The notes below the pieces were generated by a model, which was not told the DNA's origin, did not search any database, and saw nothing but the letters and a program-made list of their open reading frames with translations. Both the position numbers and the translations under genes were made by a program. DNA of 18,172 nt from an uncultured Clostridium sp. Lineage in GTDB: Bacteria > Cyanobacteriota > Vampirovibrionia > Gastranaerophilales > Gastranaerophilaceae. The stretch is from positions 1-18,172 of the forward strand of contig CAJMDF010000039.1 of assembly GCA_905212085.1 (NCBI GenBank), in the 5' to 3' direction. Below, one piece after another: positions 7,029 to 12,974 of the stretch (positions are counted from its first letter, which is position 1; every line of letters starts with the position of its first letter).

Positions 7029-8777
7029 TTATTTACATCCAATATCATCTTTATCAATTTTTCCGTCAAAATTGTTATCAATCCCATCTGAACAAGAGCC
7101 TATTGAATATTTCCCTTCTGCTCTTATGCCTTGTTGTAAGTATCTATTCGGAATTTTTTGCCATAAGTATTCAAAAAAGCCTCTATAATATTTTGCAAGT
7201 ATTTTATTTTCTATTATCAATACATTTTCGTCATTTTTGTTTTCACCGTTTTTAGAAAAATTCATTGATCCGATTATTAAATACTTGTCATCTATTATCA
7301 TAGTTTTTGAATGGACTTTTCCTGCATAATTTTCGACTTTAACTAAAATCCCATTCTCTCTAAGTGTTTTTATATTAGATGCTTTATAATTTGTTGCATC
7401 GTGGATTATTTTTATATTGACTCCTCTTTTTCTGGCGTTAATCAGTGAATTTTTTAATTCTTCATGAGTTAGCACAAATGTTGGTATGTAAATATATTTT
7501 TCGGCTTTGTTAATTAGTGGAATAATATTTTTAGAGATAATTTTATCTTGTGGTGAAAATAAGGGCAGAATTTTTGTATCTTTTAGGTTAATTGTTTCTG
7601 TTGGGATTTTTTCTTTTTCGTTGTGGAATTTCCCTGAGAGCATTTGTGTAAATTCTTGTTCGTATATTTGAGCTAACTGTGCTGAATTAATTAGAATTAA
7701 ACAATCAGAGTTAAAACCTGACAGTCCTGTGTTTGCAAAGTTCATAGACCCTGTAATAATTCTTGAATTATCAAAGATAATAAATTTATTGTGCATGATT
7801 ATTTTAGGGGTATCAGTAGATTTTTCGTCAGCTAAATTAATTATTGAATTTATGTCAGGGTAATAATTCCCTTTGCTTGTATCATAGACTAGTCTAATTT
7901 TTACTCCTCTTGATTTTGCGTTAATTAGTGCATTAAGGATTTCTGGAGTATTGCTCCAGCCGTATAATGCAATATCAATTGATGATTTAGAGTTTTTTAT
8001 TTGATTTACGATTTCTTTGCAGGCAAGTGTTGAACATTTATTATCCGGTTTAAGTTTTGTTGTTGAATCTGTCAGAAAGAATTTTATGCTGCCATTTGAA
8101 ATCATTAGTGGATATTGAGGTATAATTTTTTTTATGTTTTTTGTTTTTGTTACATGGCAAAATTTGCAAGGCAGAGATTCTTTTGGAAGTTGTTTTTCTT
8201 CAATTACTATAGCATCACTTGCTATAAGTCCATATTTGCAATCAAGTGTGTGATATTTATTGCTTTTATGATTAAGAATTACAAGTTTGAGTTTTTTTGC
8301 TTTGTCTAACTGCTTTTTATAGTTGTTCAGGTAAGTTATATTGCCATTTTGGAAGCCTAAGCCAGAAATTAATAATTGTCTTTTGTAAGAAATATTATCG
8401 ACTGTAATATCTGCTAATTTACAGTTTTGATTTTGTACTCCTGAGAATTTTAATTTTACATTTTTCTCTAATAATGCATTTTCAGCAAAATTGTCAGTAA
8501 TATAGCCAAGTTTTATCGCATCAGTTTTAGAAATTCCAATTTTTTTGTATAAATTGTCATCTAATTCTGCTAGATTAGATGTAAAAGTTTCAGTATTTGG
8601 AATACATATTACTTCATCATCTTCAAGAATTTTATTACTATTTAAGTCAATCCCAATTTTTGTTGGGGTGAAAATTTTCAGCACAACTTTATCTGATTTT
8701 TGAAAAATATCAAAAATAGAAAAAATAATGAATATTAAAATAATAGATAAGATTGCAAATATTTTATTTGTTTGCAT
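7029..8777 (-). CDS. Membrane-anchored phospholipase D-like protein with extra N- and C-terminal modules
   Basis: This 582-residue protein begins with one transmembrane helix (about 6-25). Residues 40-165 resemble a degenerate staphylococcal-nuclease-like fold (for example FAENALLEKNVKL, then QLLISGLGFQNG). A small Ada-type zinc module follows, KSNKYHTLDCKYG...LPCKFCH (171-208), with Cys180, Cys204 and Cys207. Two PLD half-sites follow: MHNKFIIFD (His329, Lys331, Asp336) with GSMNF, and VHSKTMIID (His489, Lys491, Asp496) with GSMNF. The C terminus is a Cys-bracketed, Asp-rich loop, CSDGIDNNFDGKIDKDD (562-578, second Cys581), like calcium-binding DGxDNDxDGxxD tails of surface proteins. The two complete HKD motifs predict phosphodiester cleavage or transfer, on DNA or phospholipid. 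The start overlaps the upstream deacetylase gene by 14 bp, implying co-translation. The nuclease-like assignment is tentative. Confidence 0.87.
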   Translation of the reverse strand: MQTNKIFAILSIILIFIIFSIFDIFQKSDKVVLKIFTPTKIGIDLNSNKILEDDEVICIPNTETFTSNLAELDDNLYKKIGISKTDAIKLGYITDNFAENALLEKNVKLKFSGVQNQNCKLADITVDNISYKRQLLISGLGFQNGNITYLNNYKKQLDKAKKLKLVILNHKSNKYHTLDCKYGLIASDAIVIEEKQLPKESLPCKFCHVTKTKNIKKIIPQYPLMISNGSIKFFLTDSTTKLKPDNKCSTLACKEIVNQIKNSKSSIDIALYGWSNTPEILNALINAKSRGVKIRLVYDTSKGNYYPDINSIINLADEKSTDTPKIIMHNKFIIFDNSRIITGSMNFANTGLSGFNSDCLILINSAQLAQIYEQEFTQMLSGKFHNEKEKIPTETINLKDTKILPLFSPQDKIISKNIIPLINKAEKYIYIPTFVLTHEELKNSLINARKRGVNIKIIHDATNYKASNIKTLRENGILVKVENYAGKVHSKTMIIDDKYLIIGSMNFSKNGENKNDENVLIIENKILAKYYRGFFEYLWQKIPNRYLQQGIRAEGKYSIGSCSDGIDNNFDGKIDKDDIGCK

Positions 8778-9615
8778 ATTCTTTTTTATAATTTGTTATT
8801 TCAAATCCAAGTCTTGCAATTTTATCTTTCAAGGCTTTGTTTTGAGTTATTAAAAATTCCGTATAATGTTGATTTTTATTTGATGTCGCATAGTGACAAG
8901 GATGTATCAATGCTTCTGTAATATGAGAATCTTCAATTGCTCTAAGTCCATATTCTATTGTCATATCATCCATTAGCCCCGTGTACCCAACACCTATCAA
9001 ATTATCATTAGTTTTAAGGTCATACTCCTCAACAACTTTTTTGTTGATCGAGGTGAAGTAATTTAATAATAAGATTTTTAAGATATTAGGCGGATATTTC
9101 AAGTTAAGATGTTTTCTTATGCTCGGTACAAAATACATTTCTTCATATTGAGTTCTGATATATGGAATATTGTATTCTTTAGCAAGTTTTGCAGTTATTT
9201 TGAATAAGTTAGGTATTGAATGCGTATGTACATGAGAATCAATATGATCAACTTTTGCATAATTCATAACAGTTTCAATTTGAGTTCTGAATTCAAATTC
9301 TACCTGATTTAAAAAACTTTCATCATGTGATTTTAAAAGGATACTTAAAAATCCGTTATTAAATTTCCCTTTTTTATTTGTTAAAAGTGGCGCTTTTGTT
9401 AAGGAACGGCCTTCAATAATATTTAAATGAACCCCTAGTCCTAAATTAGGACATTCAGGGATAATTTCATTTACGGCTGCATTAAAAGCTTTCCCGTTAG
9501 CACAAAGACTTGCACTTGTTAAAAAACCGTTGTGATAACCATCGAGGACTGCTCTGTTGAATGCTTTTGACATTCCAAAATCATCTGCATTTAAAATAAA
9601 TTTTTTTTCTACCAT
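8764..9615 (-). CDS. YdjC-family (ChbG/HpnK/NaxD-like) carbohydrate deacetylase
   Basis: This 283-residue protein matches the YdjC superfamily of metal-dependent N-deacetylases. Key motifs are ILNADDFGMS (7-16) with Asp11/Asp12, LGVHLNIIEG (60-69) with His63, and VDHIDSHVHTH (122-132) with the His128/His130/His132 group that completes the metal and catalytic site. Length is normal. Known relatives remove acetyl groups from chitooligosaccharides (ChbG), hopanoid-linked GlcNAc (HpnK) or undecaprenyl-phosphate-linked HexNAc (NaxD). Here the divergent neighbour is a polyprenyl-phosphate glycosyltransferase, favouring a lipid-linked sugar as substrate; this is inference. An AAGGA lies 12-13 nt before the ATG, which is a long spacing. 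It leads a two-gene unit with the PLD-like protein. Confidence 0.85.
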   Translation of the reverse strand: MVEKKFILNADDFGMSKAFNRAVLDGYHNGFLTSASLCANGKAFNAAVNEIIPECPNLGLGVHLNIIEGRSLTKAPLLTNKKGKFNNGFLSILLKSHDESFLNQVEFEFRTQIETVMNYAKVDHIDSHVHTHSIPNLFKITAKLAKEYNIPYIRTQYEEMYFVPSIRKHLNLKYPPNILKILLLNYFTSINKKVVEEYDLKTNDNLIGVGYTGLMDDMTIEYGLRAIEDSHITEALIHPCHYATSNKNQHYTEFLITQNKALKDKIARLGFEITNYKKEYANK

Positions 9616-9631
9616 ACTTTTAAAAAAATCC

Positions 9632-9660
9632 TTGCTTTAATAATATGTATATTATAGTAT
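9632..9660 (+). promoter_or_regulatory. Candidate promoter of the glycosyltransferase gene
   Basis: TTGCTT (9632-9637), a 17-bp spacer and TAGTAT (9655-9660) would start transcription near 9667, leaving about 31 nt before the preferred ATG at 9698. This would exclude the upstream in-frame TTG at 9665 as a start. Confidence 0.45.
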
Positions 9661-9697
9661 AAAGTTGTCTATTTTGGCAAATGAGAGAGAAAATTTT

Positions 9698-10651
9698 ATG
9701 GATAAACCGACATTAGCTATTATTGTTCCTTGTTTTAATGAAGAACTATGCGTAAAATCAACTATAGAAAAATTATTGATTTTGTTAAATTCACTTGTTG
9801 ATAAAGATAAAATAAAAAAAGACAGTTACTTATATCTAGTAGATGATGGCTCTGTCGATAATACATGGAAAATTATAGAGGAAGAACACGAAAAAGATAA
9901 TCGCGTTAAAGCATTGAAATTTATAAGAAATTTTGGCAACCAAAAGGCTCTCATTGCGGGATTAGAAGGAGTAAGAAATCTCGGTTGTGATTGCGCTGTA
10001 TCAATTGATGCGGATTTGCAGCAAGATGAAAATGCTATTGAACTTTTTATTAATGAATATATGAATGGAGCTGATATAGTATCAGGTATAAGAAATGACA
10101 GAAAAACAGATTCATTTTTTAAAAAGATTACAGCTTTGATGTTTTATAAAACAATGAATATACTAGGCGCTCACATACCTCCTAATCATTCGGATTATAG
10201 GTTAGTAAGCAAAAGAACTTTAGATGTAATGGAATTGTATCCGGAAAAATATTTATTCTTGAGGGGATTTTTTAACGAATTAGGTCTAAAAACTTCTTAT
10301 GTCCATTTTAATGTCAAACCAAGAATGGCAGGAGAATCAAAATATAATTTTATGTCATTAATGGTATTAGCATTAAACGGAATAACATCATATAGCGTTG
10401 TGCCTTTAAGGTTTGTTGCTGTATTAGGCTTTTTTATGGCGTTATTTGGTTTTTTAGTGGGTGTTGAAACTGTTATAGAAAAGATATTTTGGCATAATTC
10501 TCCTAATGGTTGGGCTACAACAATTATTTTGTTGTGTGTATTTGGCGGTATTCAACTGTTTTGTTTAGGGTTAATTGGCGAATATGTCGGGCAAGTCTTT
10601 AGAGAAGTAAAAGCAAGACCACGCTATGTAAAAGATATTGAGTTAAAGTAA
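9698..10651 (+). CDS. GtrB/ArnC-like polyprenyl-phosphate glycosyltransferase (GT2)
   Basis: This 317-residue membrane GT2 enzyme is expected to transfer a sugar from a nucleotide donor to undecaprenyl phosphate on the cytoplasmic face. It has the GT-A core IIVPCFNEE near the N terminus, LVDDGSVDNTW (Asp49/Asp50), IDADLQQ (Asp104 and Asp106, the metal-binding DxD), and HSDYRL and FLRGFF in the acceptor region. Two C-terminal transmembrane helices (about 233-259 and 272-296) end in GLIGEYVGQVFREVKARP, the usual GtrB/DPM1-like tail. The frame extends to a TTG at 9665, but the ATG at 9698 has GAGAGA upstream and begins MDKPTLAIIVP as the family does. It is divergent from the YdjC deacetylase, as expected for a lipid-linked-sugar pair. 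Sugar specificity is not readable. Confidence 0.88.
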   Translation: MDKPTLAIIVPCFNEELCVKSTIEKLLILLNSLVDKDKIKKDSYLYLVDDGSVDNTWKIIEEEHEKDNRVKALKFIRNFGNQKALIAGLEGVRNLGCDCAVSIDADLQQDENAIELFINEYMNGADIVSGIRNDRKTDSFFKKITALMFYKTMNILGAHIPPNHSDYRLVSKRTLDVMELYPEKYLFLRGFFNELGLKTSYVHFNVKPRMAGESKYNFMSLMVLALNGITSYSVVPLRFVAVLGFFMALFGFLVGVETVIEKIFWHNSPNGWATTIILLCVFGGIQLFCLGLIGEYVGQVFREVKARPRYVKDIELK

Positions 10652-10672
10652 ATATTATGAAAGGAGCTGTAT

Positions 10673-10774
10673 ATGAAAAGATTTCAGGTAGAACATACAC
10701 AAAAATCTTGCAAATTATACGATAATTGTGTTGGATTACCTACGCACGTAGTGCTCGGGGGGGGGGCAATTTAA
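10673..10774 (+). CDS. Short ORF ending in a G10 tract, possible phase-variable leader of the pilin gene
   Basis: An ATG with a strong AAAGGAG Shine-Dalgarno (8 nt upstream) opens a 33-codon frame (MKRFQVEHTQ...THVVLGGGAI) that reads through ten consecutive G and stops six bases later. I recognise no domain. The pilin frame downstream is open from 10726, so with 8 or 11 G this ORF would run directly into it (G-N-L-K-L-A-G..., then the FTLAEV helix). With 10 G it stops. It could be a contingency switch, a regulatory upstream ORF or a chance ORF. It begins 21 nt after the glycosyltransferase stop. Confidence 0.4.
   Translation: MKRFQVEHTQKSCKLYDNCVGLPTHVVLGGGAI
10757..10766 (+). repeat. Homopolymeric G10 tract
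   Basis: Ten consecutive G residues sit in otherwise AT-rich DNA, inside the short ORF and upstream of the pilin start. Tracts of this length are prone to slipped-strand length change in bacteria. An assembly or sequencing length error is also possible. Confidence 0.9.
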
Positions 10775-10801
10775 AGCTTGCAGGACAAGGCTTTCAAGGG
10801 G

Positions 10802-10830
10802 TTGAAAAAGTAAATAAAAAATGTTATATT
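10802..10830 (+). promoter_or_regulatory. Strong candidate promoter giving a leaderless pilin transcript
   Basis: TTGAAA (10802-10807), a 17-bp spacer and TATATT (10825-10830), with TG at 10822-10823, form an extended -10 promoter. The hexamer ends 6 nt before the ATG at 10837, so the predicted +1 is the A of that ATG. There is no Shine-Dalgarno before it, which fits a leaderless message. Confidence 0.55.
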
Positions 10831-10836
10831 AGTGAT

Positions 10837-11541
10837 ATGTATCATCACTATGGAAGTAAAAAAGCATTTACATTAGCAGAAGTTTTAATAACTTTAGGAA
10901 TAATCGGTGTAGTTGCAGCATTAACACTCCCGAGTTTAATTAATAAATATAAAATAAAACAGTTACATACAGCTTTTACTCGTACAAGTAGTATTCTTCA
11001 AAACGTATTAAATGAAACAGCTGTTGAATTTGGTTATACAAGTTTTCAGGATATAAATTCTTTATGTTCAGGATTGCCAAATGAGGAAAATGGTGCTTGT
11101 AAATCGAAATATAGTGAGCTGTTTGAGAGTATAAATGATTTTTATGCTTCAAGGTTTCGAGTTGTACATACATTGCAAAATGAAGATGTAAGAAATTATT
11201 CATTCAGTAATTATTCTAATAAAAATAAAACAAGCTATATTAATATTTATGGTGCTGGTGATATATTTTGTTTAGCTGATGGTGCTTGCGTTACAAAACT
11301 TGTATTTTTTTATCACAATCCTGCAGATGGGATATCTATAACTTTTGATACTAATGGTCCTCTAAGAGGTCCTAATAGATACGGTTATGACATTTTTTTA
11401 TATAATACTGGTAGTTGGAATAAACAGTGTTCTAAAAACCAAGATGGAGGTGTGTATAATGGTCGAGGATGTTATGATTATGCACTAAAAGATATAAATC
11501 CTGACGATAATTCTAAAGGATATTGGGCGAGTTTGTATTAA
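10837..11541 (+). CDS. Second type IV pilin-like protein
   Basis: From the ATG at 10837 this is a 234-residue prepilin: a 10-residue basic leader (MYHHYGSKKA), then FTLAEVLITLGIIGVVAAL, again with Ala at -1 and Glu5, and a soluble domain with several cysteines. The assembly helix is nearly identical in protein sequence to that of the pilin-like gene at 6405, whereas the C-terminal domains differ, as expected for paralogues with separate surface roles. The frame stays open upstream to a TTG at 10726 (36 extra codons), and a fused, longer product is possible if the G10 tract changes length. A strong promoter ends 6 nt before this ATG. A bidirectional hairpin terminator follows. Confidence 0.85.
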   Translation: MYHHYGSKKAFTLAEVLITLGIIGVVAALTLPSLINKYKIKQLHTAFTRTSSILQNVLNETAVEFGYTSFQDINSLCSGLPNEENGACKSKYSELFESINDFYASRFRVVHTLQNEDVRNYSFSNYSNKNKTSYINIYGAGDIFCLADGACVTKLVFFYHNPADGISITFDTNGPLRGPNRYGYDIFLYNTGSWNKQCSKNQDGGVYNGRGCYDYALKDINPDDNSKGYWASLY

Positions 11542-11557
11542 TTAAAATAATAAAAAT

Positions 11558-11590
11558 AAAAAAGTGGGGCTTAACCCACTTTTTTATTTT
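11558..11590. terminator. Bidirectional terminator between the pilin and SRP RNA genes
   Basis: An 11-bp stem (11558-11568 with 11575-11585) and a 6-nt loop are flanked by A- and T-rich arms on both sides. It lies 16 nt after the plus-strand pilin stop and immediately after the 3' end of the minus-strand SRP RNA, so it can end both transcripts. Confidence 0.85.
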
Positions 11591-11845
11591 GCCGTGCCAC
11601 TGTCTATCGAATCAGATAAATAAAATCTTTAAATATATTATCTCTTTTTAATTACATAACACCCGCAAGTATTATCTTAGTGCTGCTATGTTTCCATCCT
11701 GACACGGTTCGATAGCTTACGCCATCATGCACTTAAACGTCAACAATAATATATTTATCAAAGTTATTTACCGAACCCTCACAACAGGCTCTGCACCCCG
11801 CATTAGCTTCGGGTCAAGAGATCGCAATTCCCCGTGGAGCACGGC
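11591..11845 (-). ncRNA. ffs: Signal recognition particle RNA, long bacterial form (with Alu-like domain)
   Basis: On the minus strand the RNA begins GCCGTGC and ends GCACGGC, which pair as the closing helix. About 155 nt from the 5' end is the diagnostic domain-IV hairpin: TGTCAGGA, a GGAA tetraloop (11692-11695) and the asymmetric-loop element TAGCAGCA. The 5' third (CGGGGAATTGCG...GAGGGTTCGGT) resembles the Alu domain of large bacterial SRP RNAs. The length, about 255 nt, fits that class rather than the ~100-nt short form. It binds Ffh and targets nascent membrane and secreted proteins. A promoter-like TAGACT-17-TAATAT sits just upstream, and a terminator follows the 3' end directly. Ends are accurate to a few bases. 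Confidence 0.88.
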
Positions 11846-11852
11846 TGATTTG

Positions 11853-11881
11853 ATATTAGCATAAAATTATTAATTAGTCTA
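11853..11881 (-). promoter_or_regulatory. Promoter of the SRP RNA
   Basis: On the minus strand, TAGACT (11876-11881), a 17-bp spacer and TAATAT (11853-11858) predict a start at about 11845, which is the first base of the closing helix. Confidence 0.55.
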
Positions 11882-11964
11882 CGTTTTTTTTATTAATTTT
11901 ATAGCCATTCTACTAATGCAAAAATTATCTAAAAAAGGATAATAATAGTTTGAAAGGAGAAATA

Positions 11965-12357
11965 ATGGAACGTTTAGATTTATATAGATGTGAAATCTGT
12001 GGAAATCTCGTTGAAGTCATTTTAGCAGGTGGCGGAGAACTTGTTTGTTGCGGTCAGCCAATGCAGAAAATTGACGGGAAAAATAAAGAAGAAGCCGTTT
12101 TTGAAAAACATATTCCTGTATTTGTAAAACAAGAAAACGGTTCAGATGAAGTCCGAGTGGGAGAAGTCTTGCATCCTATGACAGATGATCATTACATTAT
12201 GTTTATAGAAACTATTTCTGAAGATAAAAAACATGCTCAATTGCAATATTTATCACCAGGAGAAGAACCTAAGATGTTATTGGAACATAAATTAGGAAAA
12301 ACTTTAGCAAGAGAATTTTGTAACTTACATGGTCTATGGGAGGGCGAAAGTGATTAG
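11965..12357 (+). CDS. dfx: Superoxide reductase (desulfoferrodoxin, two-iron type)
   Basis: This 130-residue cytosolic protein reduces superoxide to hydrogen peroxide without making oxygen, a defence typical of anaerobes. Residues 1-35 are a desulforedoxin domain with a rubredoxin-like FeCys4 site: Cys9, Cys12, Cys28, Cys29. The C-terminal domain keeps the catalytic iron ligands His49 (in EKHIP), His70 (HPM), His76 (DDHYI), Cys119 and His122 (FCNLHGLW), plus the conserved Glu47-Lys48 pair. All ligands are present, so both iron centres should form. The ATG at 11965 has AAAGGAG 7 nt upstream; an in-frame TTG at 11950 lies before that site and is unlikely. It overlaps the ferritin start by 8 bp. 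Confidence 0.93.
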   Translation: MERLDLYRCEICGNLVEVILAGGGELVCCGQPMQKIDGKNKEEAVFEKHIPVFVKQENGSDEVRVGEVLHPMTDDHYIMFIETISEDKKHAQLQYLSPGEEPKMLLEHKLGKTLAREFCNLHGLWEGESD

Positions 12358-12862
12358 CGAAAAAGTCGAAAATATACTAAATTCACAGATTAATAAAGAG
12401 TTTTATTCTGCTTACCTTTATCTTGCTATGTCTGCATACTTTGATGAAATCGGTCTATATGGTTTTTCTAATTGGACAAAAATCCAAGCAAGAGAAGAAG
12501 TTGATCATGGTATGATTATTTTTGATTACATAATTGAACGTGATGGCAAAGTAAAACTGGAACAGATAAATTCACCAGAAAGAAATTTTGAAAATCCTTT
12601 GCAGGTATTTGAAAAAATTTTAGAACACGAAATTTATGTTACAGAAAGCGTAAATTGTGTTGCATCTTTGAGTGAAGATGAATGTGACTTGGCAACACGA
12701 CATTTTATAAATTGGTACATCTCAGAGCAAGTAGAAGAAGAAGCTAATGCTCGCGATGTTATTACTAAGTTAAAAATGTTTGGTGGTGATAAAGCTTCAT
12801 TATATCATTTAGATCAAGATTTGGGTAAGCGAGAATATAAAGCTCATTCATATAAAATATAA
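12350..12862 (+). CDS. ftnA: Ferritin (FtnA-like iron storage protein), GTG start
   Basis: This ferritin oxidises Fe2+ and stores it as a mineral in a 24-subunit shell. With the GTG at 12350 as residue 1 (170 residues), the ferroxidase and third-site ligands fall exactly at the E. coli FtnA positions: Glu17, Glu50, His53, Glu94, Gln127 and Glu130 (sites A/B) and Glu49, Glu126 and Glu129 (site C), with Tyr24 conserved. GGGAGG lies 6 nt before the GTG, and the start overlaps the superoxide reductase stop by 8 bp. An in-frame ATG at 12329 lacks this support. Co-translation with superoxide reductase fits joint control of peroxide and ferrous iron. A terminator follows within 25 nt. Confidence 0.93.
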   Translation: MISEKVENILNSQINKEFYSAYLYLAMSAYFDEIGLYGFSNWTKIQAREEVDHGMIIFDYIIERDGKVKLEQINSPERNFENPLQVFEKILEHEIYVTESVNCVASLSEDECDLATRHFINWYISEQVEEEANARDVITKLKMFGGDKASLYHLDQDLGKREYKAHSYKI

Positions 12863-12882
12863 ATTATTCTATCTTATTTCTT

Positions 12883-12913
12883 AAAAGAGGAATTCTTTAA
12901 TTCCTCTTTTTTA
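12883..12913 (+). terminator. Rho-independent terminator after ferritin
   Basis: A perfect 12-bp stem (12883-12894 with 12899-12910) and a 4-nt loop run into a T-tract. It separates the superoxide reductase/ferritin unit from the kinase operon. Confidence 0.88.
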
Positions 12914-12938
12914 TTTATATTGCAAATTTGTAACTAAT

Positions 12939-12967
12939 TTGTCCAGAATAAAAAAATATATTATTAT
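12939..12967 (+). promoter_or_regulatory. Candidate promoter of the histidine kinase operon
   Basis: TTGTCC (12939-12944), a 17-bp spacer and TATTAT (12962-12967) predict a start at about 12974, one base before the ATG at 12975. This geometry supports a near-leaderless message and argues against the upstream in-frame ATG (12966) and TTG (12939). Confidence 0.5.
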
Positions 12968-12974
12968 GATAAGT

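Noticed and set aside
10726..10836. Upstream extension of the second pilin from a TTG at 10726
   Set aside because: The TTG has no ribosome site and follows a stop codon directly. The ATG at 10837 has a strong promoter and a normal-length leader. The open frame is kept only as part of the G-tract finding.
12939..12974. TTG (12939) or ATG (12966) as the start of the kinase
   Set aside because: Both lie inside a TTGTCC-17-TATTAT promoter, and neither has a Shine-Dalgarno. The ATG at 12975 begins the receiver domain cleanly.
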